A stretch of 64,000 bases of DNA from Ditylenchus dipsaci (Eukaryota; Nematoda; Chromadorea; Rhabditida; Anguinidae): positions 1-64,000 of the forward strand of contig SADC01000517.1 of the NCBI GenBank assembly GCA_004194705.1, read 5' to 3'. A program made the position numbers and the translations under genes. Position 1 is the stretch's first letter; each line of letters opens with the position of its first letter. Below the pieces are notes generated by a model. It saw only the letters and a list, made by a program, of their open reading frames with translations, was not told the origin of the DNA and searched no databases. Positions 62,655 through 64,000 of the stretch are shown one piece after another.

Positions 62655-64000
62655 CCCTTTTTTGTGATCCATACAGCGCAATTTATAGTCGCATGCAGTG
62701 ATGTGCGCAGCTCCGCTCTTGCTCCGAGCGCTCCTGCTCCGAGCCAAGAGCAGGAGCTGGTAAATTACTTCAAATTTATGATCGAAAAATAAGCGCCCCC
62801 CTTCTAATTGCCGCCCCACAAAAATGATTAAAAGTGTGAATAAACAGTTTTTGAGATTTTTAGTAGCGGTGACTAATGCATGTTTTTTTTCGATATGCGC
62901 GAATGCATACAGAGCCAAAATAGTTATATTGATTATTTATTTGCTTGTAGAAAAACCATCAATTTTGTATGAAAAACTGATTGCAAGCAATTGTTTTTGT
63001 TAGGTTTTATTAAAATAATAAGCGCATCACAAATCCATTATAAACATATATGTGGCTGCCTATTTTAAAAATAAAAATTAACACATAATTCGTAATTTTT
63101 ATGGTCAAAAGAGTGTGTATTGACAGTGTAATGGCTAAATCAGAATTTTGAGCACTGTTTGACCCTGTGCACGAGCCGGCCTGGAGCAGTGCAGGACAAC
63201 CAGCTTTTTTAAGCCTAGCTCGAGCTTCAGAGTACCACAGAAAAAGCAAGAAAAAAAACTGATAATAAGATGGTCGGTTTTGAAAATAACCGTTTGACTA
63301 TATTTGAACAATTGCTGATGTTTTAAAAATTCTAATGAAAGTTCGAATTCCTAAAAAAAATTCGGGTGCTGGGGTACCAAGATTATTTCGAAAACAATTT
63401 TTTTTCATTAACACGCGAAAGGCCTACGTCCTGAAGGTACGGTCGTGTGCACAATTTCACGCTGAACACGATGTGCAAAAAAGGGAGAAAAAGTTACTAT
63501 AAGATGGTCAGCTGCCTCTGCGGACCATCGATGTCATGATTTTTGCATATGCAACTTCAAAGAGATAGACAATGCAAATTTTTTAAGATTAAATTAATTT
63601 TATGTGAAAAAAGCGCAGATTACGAGCTTTCTAATCACATATTGTTGAGGTGTTTATGGCAACTGAATAAAAAATAAAACAAAAATAAATTTTGGCTCAA
63701 AGCACCATTTTTTTTTCAAAAACGTTGTTCATGCAAAAATATGCACAAAAAGTGTGAAATCGCCGTTTTTAGTAAATGATAGATATCATTTGACAGAAAA
63801 AGGAAAACTGCACCATACAGTGTTTTAAAGTGATCCAAAGCAAGGATTTTTAGTGTTTAAGGCGGTGGTTTCTTAGGTAAGAATATTTAGCAGTTTTCCT
63901 TATTAGCCGCAAATTTTCAACACGGGAAGGTCGAACCGTGAGACCGGCTCATTCTGGTGCTGGTAAGTCTTCAAAAAACACAAATCTTGGATTAATTTTT
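62655..64000. other. Mostly unexplained right edge
   Basis: A lone CCGTATTT-type interior piece (AATAAGCGCCCCCCTTCTAA) near 62790. A possible donor (CTG-GTAAGT) at 63963-63968 could end an exon that begins before it, but no matching acceptor was fixed. Confidence 0.4.

Overview
This window is nuclear DNA from an invertebrate animal. Its genes are split by many introns (shortest 43-51 bp), splice acceptors are mostly TTTTCAG/TTTTAG-like, and the best-recognised genes belong to animal families: a TAPL/ABCB9-type half transporter, a Caskin-type tandem-SAM protein and an LRR protein. Acceptor-like AGs lie 0-18 bases before several start codons, which hints at spliced-leader trans-splicing as in nematodes or flatworms. 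No phylum can be assigned from the sequence alone.

Layout. 1-13.3 kb: almost solid transposon debris, including a MULE-like remnant, TTAA-flanked foldbacks, a 3.3 kb hAT-like element with long inverted repeats, minisatellites and nested MITEs. 13.68-14.92 kb (minus): a six-exon single-pass membrane protein of unknown family with a TATA box. 19.77-24.92 kb (plus): a complete 19-exon ABC half transporter. About 26.9-37.2 kb (plus): part of a Caskin-like gene whose introns hold hAT-like, Harbinger, SINE and satellite DNA. 40.06-45.98 kb (plus): a complete 12-exon homocysteine S-methyltransferase. 50.15-56.70 kb (minus): an LRR protein; one of its introns holds a complete two-exon gene for a 53-residue membrane protein. 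56.7-64 kb: more nested elements and one small unexplained ORF.

Two themes dominate. First, mobile DNA: about a dozen hAT-like insertions with readable 8-bp target duplications, about seventeen TA-flanked elements (pogo-like, mariner-like and a CCGTATTT-ended family), five TTAA-flanked elements, one Harbinger derivative flanked by TAA, and SINE-like inverted dimers, often nested so that insertion order can be read. Second, every long gene needs one-base corrections to read through. Nearly all are a short homopolymer one base too short, so base-level assembly error is likelier than gene decay.

The genes show no operon logic. The transporter is expected in lysosomal or other endomembranes, the methyltransferase in methionine metabolism, and the Caskin-like and LRR proteins as scaffolds or adaptors.
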